The notes under the pieces: generated by a model
Databases searched by the model: none
What the model was told of the DNA's origin: nothing
Seen by the model: the letters and a program-made list of their open reading frames with translations, nothing else
Shown: positions 12,831 to 25,685 of the stretch, piece by piece
Layout: each line of letters opens with the position of its first letter
Numbering within the stretch: position 1 is the stretch's first letter
Program-made: the position numbers and the translations under genes
Source: Bretschneidera sinensis
Taxonomy: Eukaryota > Streptophyta > Magnoliopsida > Brassicales > Akaniaceae
Direction: 5' to 3'
DNA length: 64,000 nt
Assembly (NCBI GenBank): GCA_023935145.1
Contig: CM043698.1
Span: 16,123,001 to 16,187,000, forward strand

Positions 12831-15800
12831 ATTGAAGCAAACTTTCTCCGGAGAGAAGATTGGCGACGTCTGAATCCAACGAGTGTCGGCGATGCATCTT
12901 GACGGTCATTCCTTTTGTCGAAAATCGTAATATTATTAACGGGGTCAAAAACAAATAAAAGAGTTTTGTTCAATTATTTTTGTCTAAATAAATGTGGACT
13001 ATATGCTAACTTGTTCCACAATAACATGACAAAATTAGCGTTCTTTATACAAAGCTTTCACTGAAGGTAAACAAATTTATCATTCTCGTGACCAAAGACA
13101 ACATATTTGTTCTGTGGTGCCTCTAGTGCTCTTTTTGGTCCATACAGAAAATTGATGTGATAGCATCCGTTTGGTGGCAATCTATCCTTGTTCTCACTCT
13201 ATCCTTCTGATCAACTCAGATTTAATTTTTTTTTTAAAAAAAATTATTTATTCAAAAAATAAACAATTACAAATAAAATTGATCGTGAAAATCTACTTAT
13301 CAAACAAATCTTTAATTGGATTTTTTTTTATTAGAAATAGTTGAACTTGAAATTTATTATCATCCCAAATTAAGTAATATTTGAGTAAAACATTGAACCC
13401 TCGTCTCTATCAACATTCCAATAAATTTAACGTTGATTCTATTGGTCTGCACTTGTATGTGGAAGCTTTGATTATCACAAAAATTCAAACAATAAACTTG
13501 TAATATTTTAATTATAAATGAAAAATTTATTGATCGATAAGTATACAATAATTAAAATATTTTTAAAAAATTACAGCATTAATCATTGTTCATTTATATC
13601 ATCCATCATGTTCATTCAAATCATATTTAAACGAGTCAAAAACTTAAATTAAAGTGAAAACGTCAAAAAAGTAAATAAGAGAAATAAACCACTTGAAAAA
13701 TGATCGACGTCATTGTAAACTCTAAGTGATTTTGTTTTTTTCTTATTTAAGTTTTCTGTTAACTATTTCAAAAACGCTGAGATGTAATCATCGTCTTTAC
13801 AAAGCCTAAGATAAAATTATAATTATAATTAAATTTAAAAATGTAATGATAATTTATTCATGATATTAATATTTAACAGTAGCAGTTTTAGAATTACATC
13901 ATGCTTACTATCTCTTTTCCCTTGTGTTTCTTAATTTTTTTATTAAAAAAAATAAATCATGCTTGCAGCTAGGTGCATGATTGTTTGTTGAATTAGCCTT
14001 GTCAAATCACAAGTTACCAGCAATTCCAAATGGTACATTAGAGAGGACTTGATTGATTGTAACCCTAGTGCTCCACTCACAAGCAGTCATCATTAATCAG
14101 TTTATGCTTTTTAATCACTAGACATAACCCAATTCATTGCATTTTTCATTATAATATAGAGTATCCCTATTTTCACTAATCATTTCATATATATATATAT
14201 ATATATATCATTTAGACTCATGTGAAATGAGATACATATTATTATTATTAGTGGTAGTAATATATTTTTTATTTATTATTGTTGATGCTTTAAGATTTCG
14301 TAAGTTTTAAATAAACATTATTTTGTCAATATAAAATATTTTAGCTTCCAAAAAATTTCTTCTAGGACATTTAAATGCTTTGAAATTGCTTCCCTGGCTT
14401 TTGTTATATCAAATAACTAAGTTGGTAACAAAAGAAATATTTGGTATAAAATTTGTTGAAGTTCTTAGAACTAGCAATGGATAGGCCAATAGGCTTTCTC
14501 TTTACTCTTGTAAGGAATTTGATAAAAAAAAAAAAATTTTAAGATTATTTTAAATAATGTTTTTTTTTTAAAAGTAAACAAATATTTTGAAATATTTATT
14601 CTTTAAAAAGTAAAAAAGTACAATTTGTAAGAAAAGTAATAGAGAACAGAATGCTGAATATAGTGTTTTTTTAAAATATAAGTAGCAAAAAGCCTTGTAC
14701 ACGGACCTTATTGATGCCGAAAAGAAGCAAAATGGTAAAACTGTCAAGTCTAGTCGAAGAAGGATGATGTGGATTACTAAAGTCGCTTCTACTCGAGTCC
14801 ACGCCAATTGAGTACACGAATACCCGAAAAAAAAAAACATCTGAAATTTTGTTCTCCAAAAAAGCTCTTACGATACTTAACTCGATAAATATGTTGAAAT
14901 AAAGTGAAGAGTTGAAGTGAAGTAAGTGAGGGCTAAAAGAGAGAAGAACAAAACAAATTTTAATTAAAGCTTGTGGGATTCCCACCTTAAAAAATTGGTT
15001 GTGGATCTTACTTGTAAAATTACATTTTTGTTTTCTACATTATGAGATTATTTTTATATCTCTTAAAGCTTGTCACGTATCTAATTTTTATTGGGTGATA
15101 TATTTAAAAACTCATTGGGGCACTTTGGTACTGTTTGTTAGAAATTCTAAAATAATTTTTGTTTTTAAACAAATTAAATCAAACGCTTTTAAAAACCAAT
15201 TTTTGAAAATGAGTTTTTAAATAGTTGAATTTGTATGAGATAACCTATTTTACCAACACAAAACAAATTTTAATTTCATTATTTTTTTATCAAAATTATT
15301 TCAAAAAACAAATAGATAGTCATTAACCAAAAATATTAAACTTTACCTAAATCTTAAAGCTTTGCTCTATAAAAAAAATACTTTTTTTAGTAGAATAGAT
15401 TACTCCATTAAAAAAATAAATAAATCATGATCCTAACCCATTCATGTCAATAATTCTACATTCTTATCAAGACCTCAAATCCTGAATGTACTCAAAATAC
15501 TTTGATTTGAAGCCTTAACCAATAAGTCAATCGATATTGGTCATACATTTCTTAATTGGACTTGACTTTACTGAATCATTATCTTTACACTTTAATGAAT
15601 TTCTTAAGCTTGCTGGCATGAGTATAAAACCGGATAATACTAATGTTTGGGGTATAACTAATTAATTAAATATCGGTTGATTTTTTGCTACTCTTCTTCC
15701 TCAATCAATGCAAACCATTAAGATTGCTTCTCCTTCCCCACTTCTTTTCCTGTCGGATCTTGGCATGCTCCTCTCACTCCCTCTCTCAGCACTTAAAATA

Positions 15801-16900
15801 TTTTTCTTGATTAAGAGGACACCATGCATGTGGAAAGACTATATATTATTCTTTGTCAATTTGATTTGTCTTTATAATAAGAAAGGGGTGAGTTTTGTGC
15901 TAACTGTCACGATTTATTTATTTTTTTTTTTGCTAGGAATTACCACATGAATCTAATGTGATACGTTTTGGATAATTATTTTATATATTAATTTTGAAAA
16001 GATTTTACGATAAATGTAAAATATTATTTTTTTTATCTCATATTTTTAAATTATTTTTCATTTGCACAAAGATTAATGTAAATATTGTTTTGTTCACATC
16101 AGTTGAAGCTGAGTTAAGTGCATGTGGGTCATATAAAAGTCATGTGTGATATAAAAAAATAAATTAAAAATATATTTGTAAAGTCATTGATTTTTGTATT
16201 ATATCTAAACAAAATAGACAAACAACATGAGACATTTTTGTTAAAAAAGATGGATTAAAAATACAAAGCGAAATAAGTATTAACATAAAATATATAAATC
16301 TTATACCATGCCAAGAACCCATAATAATTATCAGTTCAATTATTTCTTCTACTAAAATCATATGATTAATTCACTCAAAAAAAAAAAACCAATTGATTAA
16401 AAAAATGTGAGGGTGATAGAATCTTGCGCAAGATTTACTTTCATTGCTTAACCTAATTTTTTGGTGTGATTGTTCCTGAATTTTTTTCAAAAAAAAAAGG
16501 TAAAGAAGGAATAAAGGATCAGAACTTCAAATATAAGTTAAATTGCTGATGAATGTGGATTGTGAGATAACCAGAAGCAAAAGCAATTCATCAAAGCTAA
16601 ACTCTAGCAAGAGAAACAAAAGGTTACGGAGAAAGAACAGTCTTTCAAAATTCTAAAGAAAAAAAGTTCAATTTTTCAAAAGAAAAAGAAAGAGCCCTTT
16701 TCCCTTGCCATTTATTATTATATAACTGCAGTTAACATTATTTTCATTTTCTTTAACAAAAAGACCACTTGCATTGTAGTCAGAAGAAGAAAAGAAAAAA
16801 TTCCATATAGAAGAGAAAAGATGATCAATACTTCATGAAGAATCATTGAATACCCACCAACAAAGCACTGATAATTTCACCAACCTAATTGATATTTCTA
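12831..16900. other. AT-rich intergenic region
   Basis: No conserved coding sequence or RNA gene is recognised between the UBP and receptor-kinase genes. The region is very AT-rich with poly-A and poly-T runs and a TA dinucleotide repeat. Short open frames on both strands lack any recognisable motif. Confidence 0.5.
14187..14208. repeat. (AT)11 microsatellite
   Basis: Eleven uninterrupted AT units lie in intergenic DNA. Confidence 0.9.
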
Positions 16901-16956
16901 TTCAGTAATTTCTCATTTATGAGGCTCAACTCCTGTCTGCCCCAAACTGTCACCCT

Positions 16957-16980
16957 TTCTCTCTCTCTCTCTCTCTCCCT
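16957..16980 (+). promoter_or_regulatory. CT-rich tract upstream of the receptor kinase
   Basis: A run of CT repeats lies about 550 bp before the receptor-kinase start codon. CT tracts of this kind are common near plant transcription starts and in 5' UTRs, so the transcript may begin close by. No clear TATA box could be tied to it. Confidence 0.35.
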
Positions 16981-17159
16981 CCTTCAAAACCACCATTCTT
17001 TGTAATTTTCTCTTTTTAATATTGATAGGAGAAAAAAGGTTATGCAGCTGAAAATTAGTAGAGGTTTTCGTGTTCTACACGGAGACAAAAATTCCTCCTC
17101 ACGTGGCTTGTTTCCGTTTTGTTTTCTTGTCTTTCATAGACCTGCAAAGCAAAGACAAG

Positions 17160-17273
17160 GTATGCTCACATTTCTCTCTTGAAAACCCAACAGCTTTATA
17201 GTCCTCAAAACAAAACCCACCCATTTGTTATCTAAATCTGAACAATACTATTCATCTTGTTGGTCTTTCGCAG
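17160..17273 (+). other. Probable 5' UTR intron of the receptor-kinase gene
   Basis: A donor AAG|GTATGC and a pyrimidine-rich acceptor CTTTCGCAG enclose 114 bp of T-rich sequence upstream of the single coding exon. This is inferred from splice consensus only. Confidence 0.45.
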
Positions 17274-17307
17274 TCCAGTTTTGAGGATTTTTTTTCCTGG
17301 GCATTAC

Positions 17308-17433
17308 ATGAGGAACCCAGTTTTGCTTGGCAATGGCGCCAAAACCAATTTACAGTGGGTGGTGTTGATTTCAACAGAGTTGCAGAAGTTAGAGTATTGT
17401 TTGAGATTTGACTCGGAGCCAGTTGTGATATAG
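17308..17433 (+). CDS. Upstream ORF (41 aa) in the receptor-kinase leader
   Basis: The reading frame runs from ATG at 17308 to TAG at 17433 and ends 88 bp before the main start at 17522. The peptide begins [10 protein letters not shown] and matches no family I know. A second, overlapping uORF of 11 codons runs from 17333 to 17368 in another frame. If the transcript starts near the CT-rich tract, both lie in the 5' UTR and would be expected to lower or condition translation of the kinase. Whether the peptide is conserved cannot be judged here. Confidence 0.4.
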   Translation: MRNPVLLGNGAKTNLQWVVLISTELQKLEYCLRFDSEPVVI

Positions 17434-17521
17434 CGGTGGTGTTAGTGGTTGTATTGCTCTATTGGGTTTCAGCTTTCTTTCTCTGCTGTTTCTTTGTTAT
17501 TTTTCAGAGCTATTTCCCCAA

Positions 17522-20083
17522 ATGGGTCTGGGTTTTTTTGGTTCTATATTGGTTCTCTCACTGTTCTTCAAGCATTTAACTTGTCAACAACCCAATACAG
17601 ATGGGTTCTTTGTCTCCAAGTTCTTGAAGAACATGAGCTTAAACTCTTCTCAAGCTTACAACTTTTCTGCACCCTTTTGTTCATGGCAAGGAGTTTTATG
17701 TGATGCCCAAAAAGAGCATGTAATTGAGTTGGTGGTCTCTGGTTTGGGTCTCTCTGGTTCTATTTTTGATACCACCATTGGCAAACTAAGCAAGCTCCAA
17801 TCTTTGGATCTTAGCAACAACAAAATTACTGCTTTGCCGTCTGATTTGTGGAGTTTAGGCTTACTGAAGACTCTTAATCTTTCCTCCAACCAGATTTCTG
17901 GCTCTCTCCCTAGCAACATTGGCAATTTCGGTTTGCTTGAAACCCTTGATCTCTCTGGCAATAATTTCTCTGGTGAAATCCCTGCAGCTATAAGCTCCCT
18001 TGTTAGCTTGAGAGTCCTTAAGCTTGATAGAAATGGGTTTCAACGGAGTATCCCACCAGGAATTCTCAATTGCCAATCTTTGGTCTCAATTGATCTTTCC
18101 TCAAATCGGCTAAATGGGTCTTTGCCAGATGGTTTTGGTGCTGCATTTCCTAAGCTCAAAACGTTGAACCTTGCAGGAAACCGGATTTATGGCCGAGGCA
18201 CCCATTTTGCTGATATGAAATCTGTTACCAGCCTTAACATTTCAGGGAATCTGTTTCAGGGTTCAGTGATGGTTGTGTTCCAGTTAATGCTGGAGGTGAT
18301 TGACCTGAGCAGGAACCATTTTCAAGGTCACATTTCTCAGGTACAATTCAATTCTGGCTACAACTGGTCTCATTTGATTTATCTAGACTTGTCTGAGAAT
18401 CAGCTTAGTGGAGAAATATTCCATAATTTGACTTCAGCCAAGAGTCTTAAACACCTTAATCTCGCATACAATAGATTAAAGAGACAGCAGTTTCCGCTAA
18501 TTGAAATGCTTTCTGGTTTAGAATATCTCAATTTGTCTAGGACTAATCTTGCTGGTCATATTCCTAGTGAAATCTCACAGTTGAGTAATTTGAATACACT
18601 TGATCTTTCCGCAAACCATCTTACTGGCAAAATTCCATTGTTGAGAATCAAAAACCTCCAAATTCTTGATGTTTCGCACAACAATCTGAGCGGAGAAATC
18701 CCGTTGTCTCTTTTAGAGAAGCTCCCATATGTGGAGAGGTTCAACTTCTCTTACAACAACTTGACCCTTTGTGCCTCAGATTTCTCACCTGAGACACTCC
18801 AAACATTCTTTTATGGGTCATTAAACAACTGCCCTATTGCTGCCAAACCAAGTCTCTTCAAGAAAAGAGCCCCCAAAAACAAGGGACTCAAGATTGCTTT
18901 AGCCTTAACCCTCTCGATGATCTGCTTGCTTGCTGGGTTGCTATTTCTAGCCTTTGCTTGTAGAAGAAAATCCAAAATGTGGGCAGTGAAGCAAGCCTCA
19001 TTCAAAGAGGAAACGAATGTTTCAGGCCCTTTCTCGTTCCAAACTGATTCGACCACTTGGGTGGCTGATGTTAAGCAAGCGACATCAGTCCCCGCAGTAA
19101 TTTTTGAGAAGCCATTGTTGAATATCACATTTGCAGATCTCTTGTCTGCAACTTCAAATTTTGATCGAGGCACCCTTTTGGCTGAAGGGAAATTTGGGCC
19201 TGTGTACAGAGGATTTCTACCTGGTGGAATTCATGTAGCTTTAAAAGTTTTGGTCCATGGATCAACATTGACTGACCAGGAAGCTGCAAGAGAGCTCGAG
19301 CACCTTGGTCGGATCAAACACCCCAATCTTGTTCCACTGACTGGATATTGCTTAGCTGGGGATCAAAGGATTGCTATTTACGATTACATGGAGCATGGAA
19401 ACTTGCAGAATTTTCTTCATGACTTGCCACTTGGGCTTCAGATAACTGAGGATTGGAGCACAGATACATGGGAAGAAGATAATGATGGAATTCAAAATGT
19501 TGGCTCTGAAGGGCTATTAACGACATGGAGATTTCGGCACAAAATAGCACTTGGCACTGCACGGGCATTGGCATTTCTTCACCATGGCTGCTCACCTCCA
19601 ATAATTCACAGGGACATTAAAGCTAGTAGTGTTTATCTTGATCTGATTTTGGAACCGAGATTATCTGACTTCGGGTTGGCCAAGATTTTTGGGAGCGGTT
19701 TGGATGATGAGATTGCTCATGGGTCACCAGGGTATGTGCCACCAGAGTTTTCTCAGCCTGAATGTGACTCCCCAACACCAAAATCTGATGTATATTGCTT
19801 TGGTGTTGTTCTGTTTGAGCTAATTACTGGGAAAAAGCCAATTGGAGATGATTATCCAGAGGAGAAAGATGCAAACTTGGTGAGTTGGGTTAGAGGATTG
19901 GTGAGGAAGAATCAAGGGTCAAGAGCTATTGATCCGAAAATTCGTGATACAGGACCAGATGATCAAATGGTGGAGGCCCTCAAGATTGGATACCTGTGCA
20001 CAGCTGAGCTTCCATCAAAGCGACCAAGCATGCAGCAAATAGTTGGTCTTCTTAAAGATATTGAACCAAAACCTCATCAATGA
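17522..20083 (+). CDS. LRR receptor-like Ser/Thr kinase, At2g24230 type
   Basis: A plasma-membrane receptor kinase of 853 residues in one exon. It has a signal peptide ([12 protein letters not shown] onward), a paired-Cys cap ending in FCSWQGVLC, about a dozen leucine-rich repeats (residues ~75-430), a transmembrane helix at about 455-477 followed by RRKSK, and a kinase domain from about 545 to the end. The kinase keeps VALKVL (ATP-site Lys), HRD near residue 695 and DFG near 715. Three features are unusual: the glycine loop reads AEGKFGPV, so its first Gly is Ala; the catalytic loop reads HRDIKASSV, with Ser where the Mg-binding Asn should be; and an acidic insert of about 30 residues precedes the catalytic helix. 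I chose the ATG at 17522 because the longer frame from 17462 starts at TTG and the shorter form gives a clean signal peptide. Ligand and pathway are unknown. Confidence 0.93.
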   Translation: MGLGFFGSILVLSLFFKHLTCQQPNTDGFFVSKFLKNMSLNSSQAYNFSAPFCSWQGVLCDAQKEHVIELVVSGLGLSGSIFDTTIGKLSKLQSLDLSNNKITALPSDLWSLGLLKTLNLSSNQISGSLPSNIGNFGLLETLDLSGNNFSGEIPAAISSLVSLRVLKLDRNGFQRSIPPGILNCQSLVSIDLSSNRLNGSLPDGFGAAFPKLKTLNLAGNRIYGRGTHFADMKSVTSLNISGNLFQGSVMVVFQLMLEVIDLSRNHFQGHISQVQFNSGYNWSHLIYLDLSENQLSGEIFHNLTSAKSLKHLNLAYNRLKRQQFPLIEMLSGLEYLNLSRTNLAGHIPSEISQLSNLNTLDLSANHLTGKIPLLRIKNLQILDVSHNNLSGEIPLSLLEKLPYVERFNFSYNNLTLCASDFSPETLQTFFYGSLNNCPIAAKPSLFKKRAPKNKGLKIALALTLSMICLLAGLLFLAFACRRKSKMWAVKQASFKEETNVSGPFSFQTDSTTWVADVKQATSVPAVIFEKPLLNITFADLLSATSNFDRGTLLAEGKFGPVYRGFLPGGIHVALKVLVHGSTLTDQEAARELEHLGRIKHPNLVPLTGYCLAGDQRIAIYDYMEHGNLQNFLHDLPLGLQITEDWSTDTWEEDNDGIQNVGSEGLLTTWRFRHKIALGTARALAFLHHGCSPPIIHRDIKASSVYLDLILEPRLSDFGLAKIFGSGLDDEIAHGSPGYVPPEFSQPECDSPTPKSDVYCFGVVLFELITGKKPIGDDYPEEKDANLVSWVRGLVRKNQGSRAIDPKIRDTGPDDQMVEALKIGYLCTAELPSKRPSMQQIVGLLKDIEPKPHQ

Positions 20084-20124
20084 AGAACAAAGTGAAAATG
20101 ACTAGTTTGTTTCTTCTTCTTCTT

Positions 20125-20420
20125 GTTGGTGGCATAACAAGTTTAATTCTCTGTATCATTCCTTCCCAATTTTATCTTCTTCTTCTTCTTCTTCTTCTAT
20201 GTTTTGGACTTTGATGCCTTCTCTGTTACCTTTCTATTGTTGGTGGCATAACAAGTTTAATTCTCTGTATCATTCCTTCCCAATTTTATCAAATGTGACG
20301 TGAAGAGTTTAATTTATATACAGAAGTTTGTTGGTGGCATAACAAGTTTAATTCTCTGTATCATTCCTTCCCAATTTTATCAAATGTGACGTGAAGAGTT
20401 TAATTTATGCACACAAGTTT
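20125..20420 (+). repeat. 91-bp direct repeat in the receptor-kinase 3' flank
   Basis: Two complete adjacent 91-bp units (20239-20329 and 20330-20420) begin GTTGGTGGCATAACAAG and are nearly identical. A partial third copy of 52 bp lies at 20125-20176, separated from the others by a CTT microsatellite at about 20177-20198. The block starts 42 bp after the stop codon, so it probably lies in the 3' UTR or terminator region. Confidence 0.9.
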
Positions 20421-23400
20421 GATCCATGAGACATATTACTCTCCTTCAAATCTTTTTCATGTGCTCCTTTTTGTATTCATTTGGCTCTATCATTCTTATA
20501 TGTAAAACTAACGTCCTAGACAAGTGAGGTGATGGAACTTGATATAGGTTGCAATGTTATGTTTATGCCTTGAAGATTCACCCATTTTTCCTCTCAAAAT
20601 GTGACCAAAAGTCATATGAAATGTTTTATATTGATAGTTAAGTGATTTTTGATCTCTTCCGAAGGAAAAAAGCCATTAATGGGAAAATTTCTTGCCTAGA
20701 CTAAAGCCATGGAAGATGCTTGGACGGAGGCATTGAGCATCGTTCGAGCATGAGAAGCTTCAGAAGATGTTCGGAGGCATCTTTCATGGCTTCGTTTGGG
20801 ACAAGATTTTCTCCATTAACTGGGGTTATATTTAGCAGTTATGGTTTTTGTTCTCTCAAAAGACAGATGAATGTTTGTGCATTGCATCGTACGCTGCCGT
20901 GTACTGCATGCAAGTTTATGTGTTGTTGTGGGAAGAATATCTAGTGCGGGTATACATGTGGTGGAAATGGTGGGTAGTTGAGTCTCTAGGATTCCACCTT
21001 TTAGTGAAATCATGGACCGCCGCTGGACCATCAAGGGATCGATGTGATGTCTCTGTGTGGTTATTTGCATAAAAGAAAATGCCATGTGATTGGTAATAGC
21101 CCTTTGTTTGTTATTAGTATGGAAATGAGTTATCTGAAAATGGAATCGGATGAAAATGAAGACTTTCTTCTATAATTTTACTGCTGAGAGGGAGGTGTAC
21201 AGTTGGACTAAGTTCGTGGGCACTGGTTGTTGTTAAGGATTAGGCTTATGCAAATTTACGGTTTGTTGAACCTGGAAAATAGGAAGGAGAGAAAAAAACT
21301 TGAGGAAAATAAAAAATAAATAAATAAATCACTTGAAACCCTTTTTTGATTTAGTTAGAATATATTGTGATATTTTCCCTTTAACTTCTCCTTTGACATT
21401 TAAATGAACCAGAAAAAAAATGTTCTCTTTTTGTATTTCATTTTTTTTCTTTCGATTTTCATTTCTTTTAAATTTTTCAATATCCAAACATTCTCTCGTA
21501 TTTGGGCAATATGTAGGGATGACAAAAATCTTCACCTTCGATGAAGTTTCGGTACTTTTTGACCAGTTGGGGATATGTATGAAGGTGATTTTATTTTTAA
21601 AAATCTTCGTCGAAGACGAAAGGGGCAGTCTTCGACTCTGAAAAAATCTTGTATCTTTTTCCTATGTACATTAAGCTTTTATGTATTGTATAAATATATT
21701 AAATAAAATTGATAATTACTCAATTACCCTTAACTATATAAATAGACATATAAGATAGAAATTATTTTGTGATTTAATTTTAATTTGATGACATGTAATT
21801 TGATTTGTGGTGTAGAAAAATTATCTAATGTTTGTATTTTATGTTGAACATTTATTTTGTATTTTAATTTTGTCTTAATGATATCTTATATATCCAACGT
21901 TATTATGGAGTAAATATTTGAAAAACAAAAAATATTTTATAAATAAAAACAAAAACAAAAATGGCACTTTTCCCATCAAAATGCCAAATTCTTGCCATCC
22001 CTAACAATGTAGCATAGCAAATTAGCAATAGCAAGTTCATGAAAAAATGTGCCTAAGACCACTTTATTAACAATGTAGCATAGCAAATTAGCAATAGAAA
22101 GTGCATGAAAAAATGTGCCTAAGACCACTTTATTACAATCATCGCTACTGCCGTTAACACATTGAGGCCAAAACTTGCCCTTAGGTTTTTTCAGAAGCCT
22201 ACCCATAGTTTATTTAACATAAAAATATAATAATACCCACATAATTAAATTATATTAGGTGCATGGTCATGATAATTTTTAAGTGGGGTGAAAGATGTTC
22301 TTACTGCACACTAGATACTACTACGCGTGCTTGCTTCATGATAGTGTGAAATTGACAATTTTTTCTCTTTTAATAGTAAACTAAATAGATGAATAATTTG
22401 AGTTGAAATTTGAAAAACCTCATTTGTAGATATTTTAATATTGACATATAAAGATAAATATATTAATGACCTTTCAAAGGGGTTAAGCCATTTTTCTCTC
22501 CTACGTGGGAAGTTTGTGCCAATACATTTTTATCACGTGGAAATAATAATATTATTTTTCTTTGTACACTTGCAAAAGAGAAGAAAACAGAATGGAGAAA
22601 AAACTCAATACATCACTTTCGTTTGACAGCATGGTGTAGAAAAGCTGTCTATTGCTTGAAAAAATTTCCACACCCGCTTTTTGAGCCCTAGAATGATGAG
22701 AAATTGGTTTATAAGATCATTTACATATGTTGAATTGATGTCTTGACCCAAACTTTTGCAATAATTGGTGGAAGTAATTATTTTGTCAACAGAAATTGTC
22801 ATGCTCAAAGAGCTTTAGTGTTGGAAGGTCATTTAATCACCAAGTAATTACTTCTTGAATATTTTTATTATTTATTCACAATAGTTTTGTAATTTTAATA
22901 AAAACTACCATAATTTTTTATCGAAAAATGTGAAGGAAAGAGAAACTTCAGGGAAAATACAAAAAAAAAATTAATTTGAAACTCATTTTTAACTTGGTTA
23001 TCAAATATTATATCCTTTTAACTTTTGTTTTAATATTAAAACGAAATAATCTATACCGAAATAATCTATACCTACTTCATTTGATAGAAGCTCACTCTCT
23101 TCACAAAAAGTATTTAGATTTTGAGTTTTCACTTCACGATATTAAAACAGATTTTATTCGTGATTTAATATGAATGTGGATATATGTTTAATTGACGTAT
23201 GGGTCAACTTTTTATTATGTTGATAAAAATATAACTATTTCCTTCCAAACATTTTTTTTCATAGTTACACTTATTTATTTATTTATTATGATGTCAATAG
23301 AATTTTTGGGTACAAATTCAATAATATGCATGACATTTGTTTTTCTTTCTTTTTCCTCTTCCAACTCTCTAGATTGTCAGATAATCTATCAAACTCCAAG

Positions 23401-23700
23401 TATTTATCTCTGAGTCTTAACCTACAGTTACTTTTTGTGAGACTGAGCATGTTTCATGTGAGACCAGAGAATTTCAAAAAGGCATAGCAGACGCTCAAGA
23501 AAACACATGCACTCTCTTAAAAAGTTAAAAACCCTTTTTGGCAATATTCCTTCTGTGGCTGATGATAATGGACATAAATATCATAGGGTGGCATGGATTA
23601 AAGCATGCAAGTTTTTCAATTATTCAGTATTTGGATTAAAGGATGGAGGAGAAAAAAAAAAAACGTATGCATAATTCTTTATAAAATTTTAAATCTAATA
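20421..23700. other. Intergenic region without a recognisable gene
   Basis: AT-rich sequence holds only short frames without motifs. A 66-bp tandem duplication at 22002-22133 is listed separately. Nothing else is recognised. Confidence 0.5.
22002..22133. repeat. 66-bp tandem duplication
   Basis: The unit starting TAACAATGTAGCATAGCAAA occurs twice head to tail, at 22002 and 22068, with only a few substitutions, which suggests a recent duplication. Confidence 0.9.
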
Positions 23701-23708
23701 AATAGAAG

Positions 23709-24115
23709 TAGGGTGGACTCGAGCATAATCGAACATGAATGTTAAGGTATGTGAACTCGACTTGACTTAAAATGAACAGGTTTGAGTTCGACTTCGAGCT
23801 CAATAAATTTTATGATGGCTCGAATTCGGCTCGGCTCAAACTCTATAACAAATGAGCCTATTCGAACTAGAACTCAAGCCCGAATCTAAGCCAAAGTCTG
23901 AGTTTGAGTCTTGAATTATCCATTTGAAGTCGATTTTGAGTATGAACTATAATTTTAATAAATAAAAATATTAAATAAATATTTATTCGAGCTCGAACTC
24001 AAGTTTAGCTCGACTCGATATTTGAGCATAATTTTTAAGCATGAGCTTGAGCTTGATCGAACCGAACTTTAATCGAGTCTGAGCTCAAATAGCTCTGTTG
24101 AATTCCAACCCTAAA
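23709..24115 (+). repeat. Dispersed TCGAGCTCGA-rich repeat, copy 1
   Basis: The sequence is dense in TCGAGCTCGA, AACTCGA and CGAACT motifs and is non-coding. It shares a long collinear segment with the block at 25010-25330, including AACTATAATTTTAATAAATA and the AAAATATTAAATAA that follows. It is a decayed dispersed repeat of a type common in plant genomes. Its class is not recognised, and no terminal repeats were found. Confidence 0.65.
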
Positions 24116-25009
24116 CAGAAATGCATATCTTTTTTTTTTCTTTCCCTACAATTTTCTTCGATGGAAACACACCCTTAAGATGATCCTGGACTATGGAGGA
24201 TAGAAAGCTTGTCATAGCCTAAAAATGTTACTACAAAGGTTTCAATAAGAGTATACAAATATTAATGGGCCAAAATACATTTAATTGAAGCATAGAAATG
24301 GACCATACCTACTAGTAATATCAAAGGTGGTCCACAAACATGTGCAGAAAAGGAAATTAAAATCGATAAGCTCATTAATTATTTGTTCAAATAAAAAAAA
24401 AATCAATTCAGATGAAAATTGAAAGGCTTTATTTGGATCTAAAAAATTAACAAGGAATAAGTTGAAATAGTTACTTAAAGAATTAGATTCTTCCCTCAAA
24501 CAATATCGTATGTATTCCGTATTCATTACAAGTTGTTGCTAATATTATCTTTTTTCCATGCAAGAATAAGGTTGTGATCATATGATAAAATGGAAAATTT
24601 CATGGACCCATCCCATTGGATCCTACCTTCCGCATCAAATACTTCTTCTACTTTGCAAGAGGAGACGTGAATCCAATACCTTGAAAATCCAAGGGTTTTT
24701 TTCACAAGGTTCCTTTGCAGAGAGTGAGTTGGCATCCCAATTTGGATTAACTGGAAAAGTTTTATTTATTATTTTAAAAAAATCAGTGGAAAAGCATAAA
24801 CTATATCACAACAAATAAAAAAATATCCCATGCTTTTTCAAGCAATAAATGAGACTAAATTAATTAAAAGATGGTTATCGATTCAAAGATACAAAGTGTC
24901 CCGTGTTGATATTTCAACACCAAAGGTTACAACGTTAAAGTTACTCATGTTATTCTATTTGAAAATAGGTTATTATAAAGTATCCTATCAAAATGAGTAT
25001 TAATTAAAA
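24116..25009. other. AT-rich intergenic sequence
   Basis: Lies between the two related repeat copies. I see no gene, RNA or mobile-element hallmark in it. Confidence 0.4.
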
Positions 25010-25330
25010 GTAGACTCGAACCGAATTCAATCCAAATAATAAGATATTCGAACTTGACTCGATTTAAAATGAATAAGTTTGAGTTCGAGCTCGATAATTA
25101 GGTTTTAAATTATCGATTCGAGCTCGAGTTCGAATTTGAACTATAATTTTAATAAATAAAAATATTAAATAAGAATTAATTCGAACTCGATAATACCTTA
25201 TCGAACTGTTCAAAAATCTTTCAAATCAAATCTTAAAGTATTCGAATTCGATTCAATAAACTATTCAAATTTAATCATCGAACTCAAACTATTGAATAAC
25301 TTGATAAAACTCGGTTCGATTCTTAACCCT
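25010..25330 (+). repeat. Dispersed TCGAGCTCGA-rich repeat, copy 2
   Basis: A second, shorter copy of the family at 23709-24115, in the same orientation. Shared landmarks in the same order are GACTCGA, a TTAAAATGAA block, TTTGAGTTCGA and AACTATAATTTTAATAAATA. Confidence 0.65.
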
Positions 25331-25685
25331 TATGTTAATCAAACAGTAGTCTTTGCTAGCAAAATAACATAGACTTTTGCAAAAAAAAAATAAAAACATA
25401 GATTAAAAAATGAGGAAGAGAAATCATAAAATAAAGCAAAAAGTCAACAGATGGACTTAAATAATTGGTATTATTTCACAATCAGGCTGTTGCAAAATTG
25501 GTTATTGGACTAACGTGATAAGAACCCTTGAAGATTTCATAATCTGCTCCTTTTGTCTATTAGTTACCTTTCTTATCTTATTAAAATATGAAGAGATAAG
25601 ATTTGATAAAATAGAATGGTCATGGAGGATCAATCAATATAATAAAATAATTAATTATAAAATTTTATTAAAATAAAATTTAATT

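Noticed and set aside
14568..14985. Minus-strand frames of 90-104 aa
   Set aside because: Phe- and Leu-rich composition reflects AT-rich DNA; no domain recognised.
17462..17521. Longer receptor-kinase start
   Set aside because: The codon at 17462 is TTG; the ATG at 17522 gives a proper signal peptide.
20720..21085. Overlapping 70-90 aa frames on both strands
   Set aside because: No motif or splice context; frames of this size on both strands are expected by chance.
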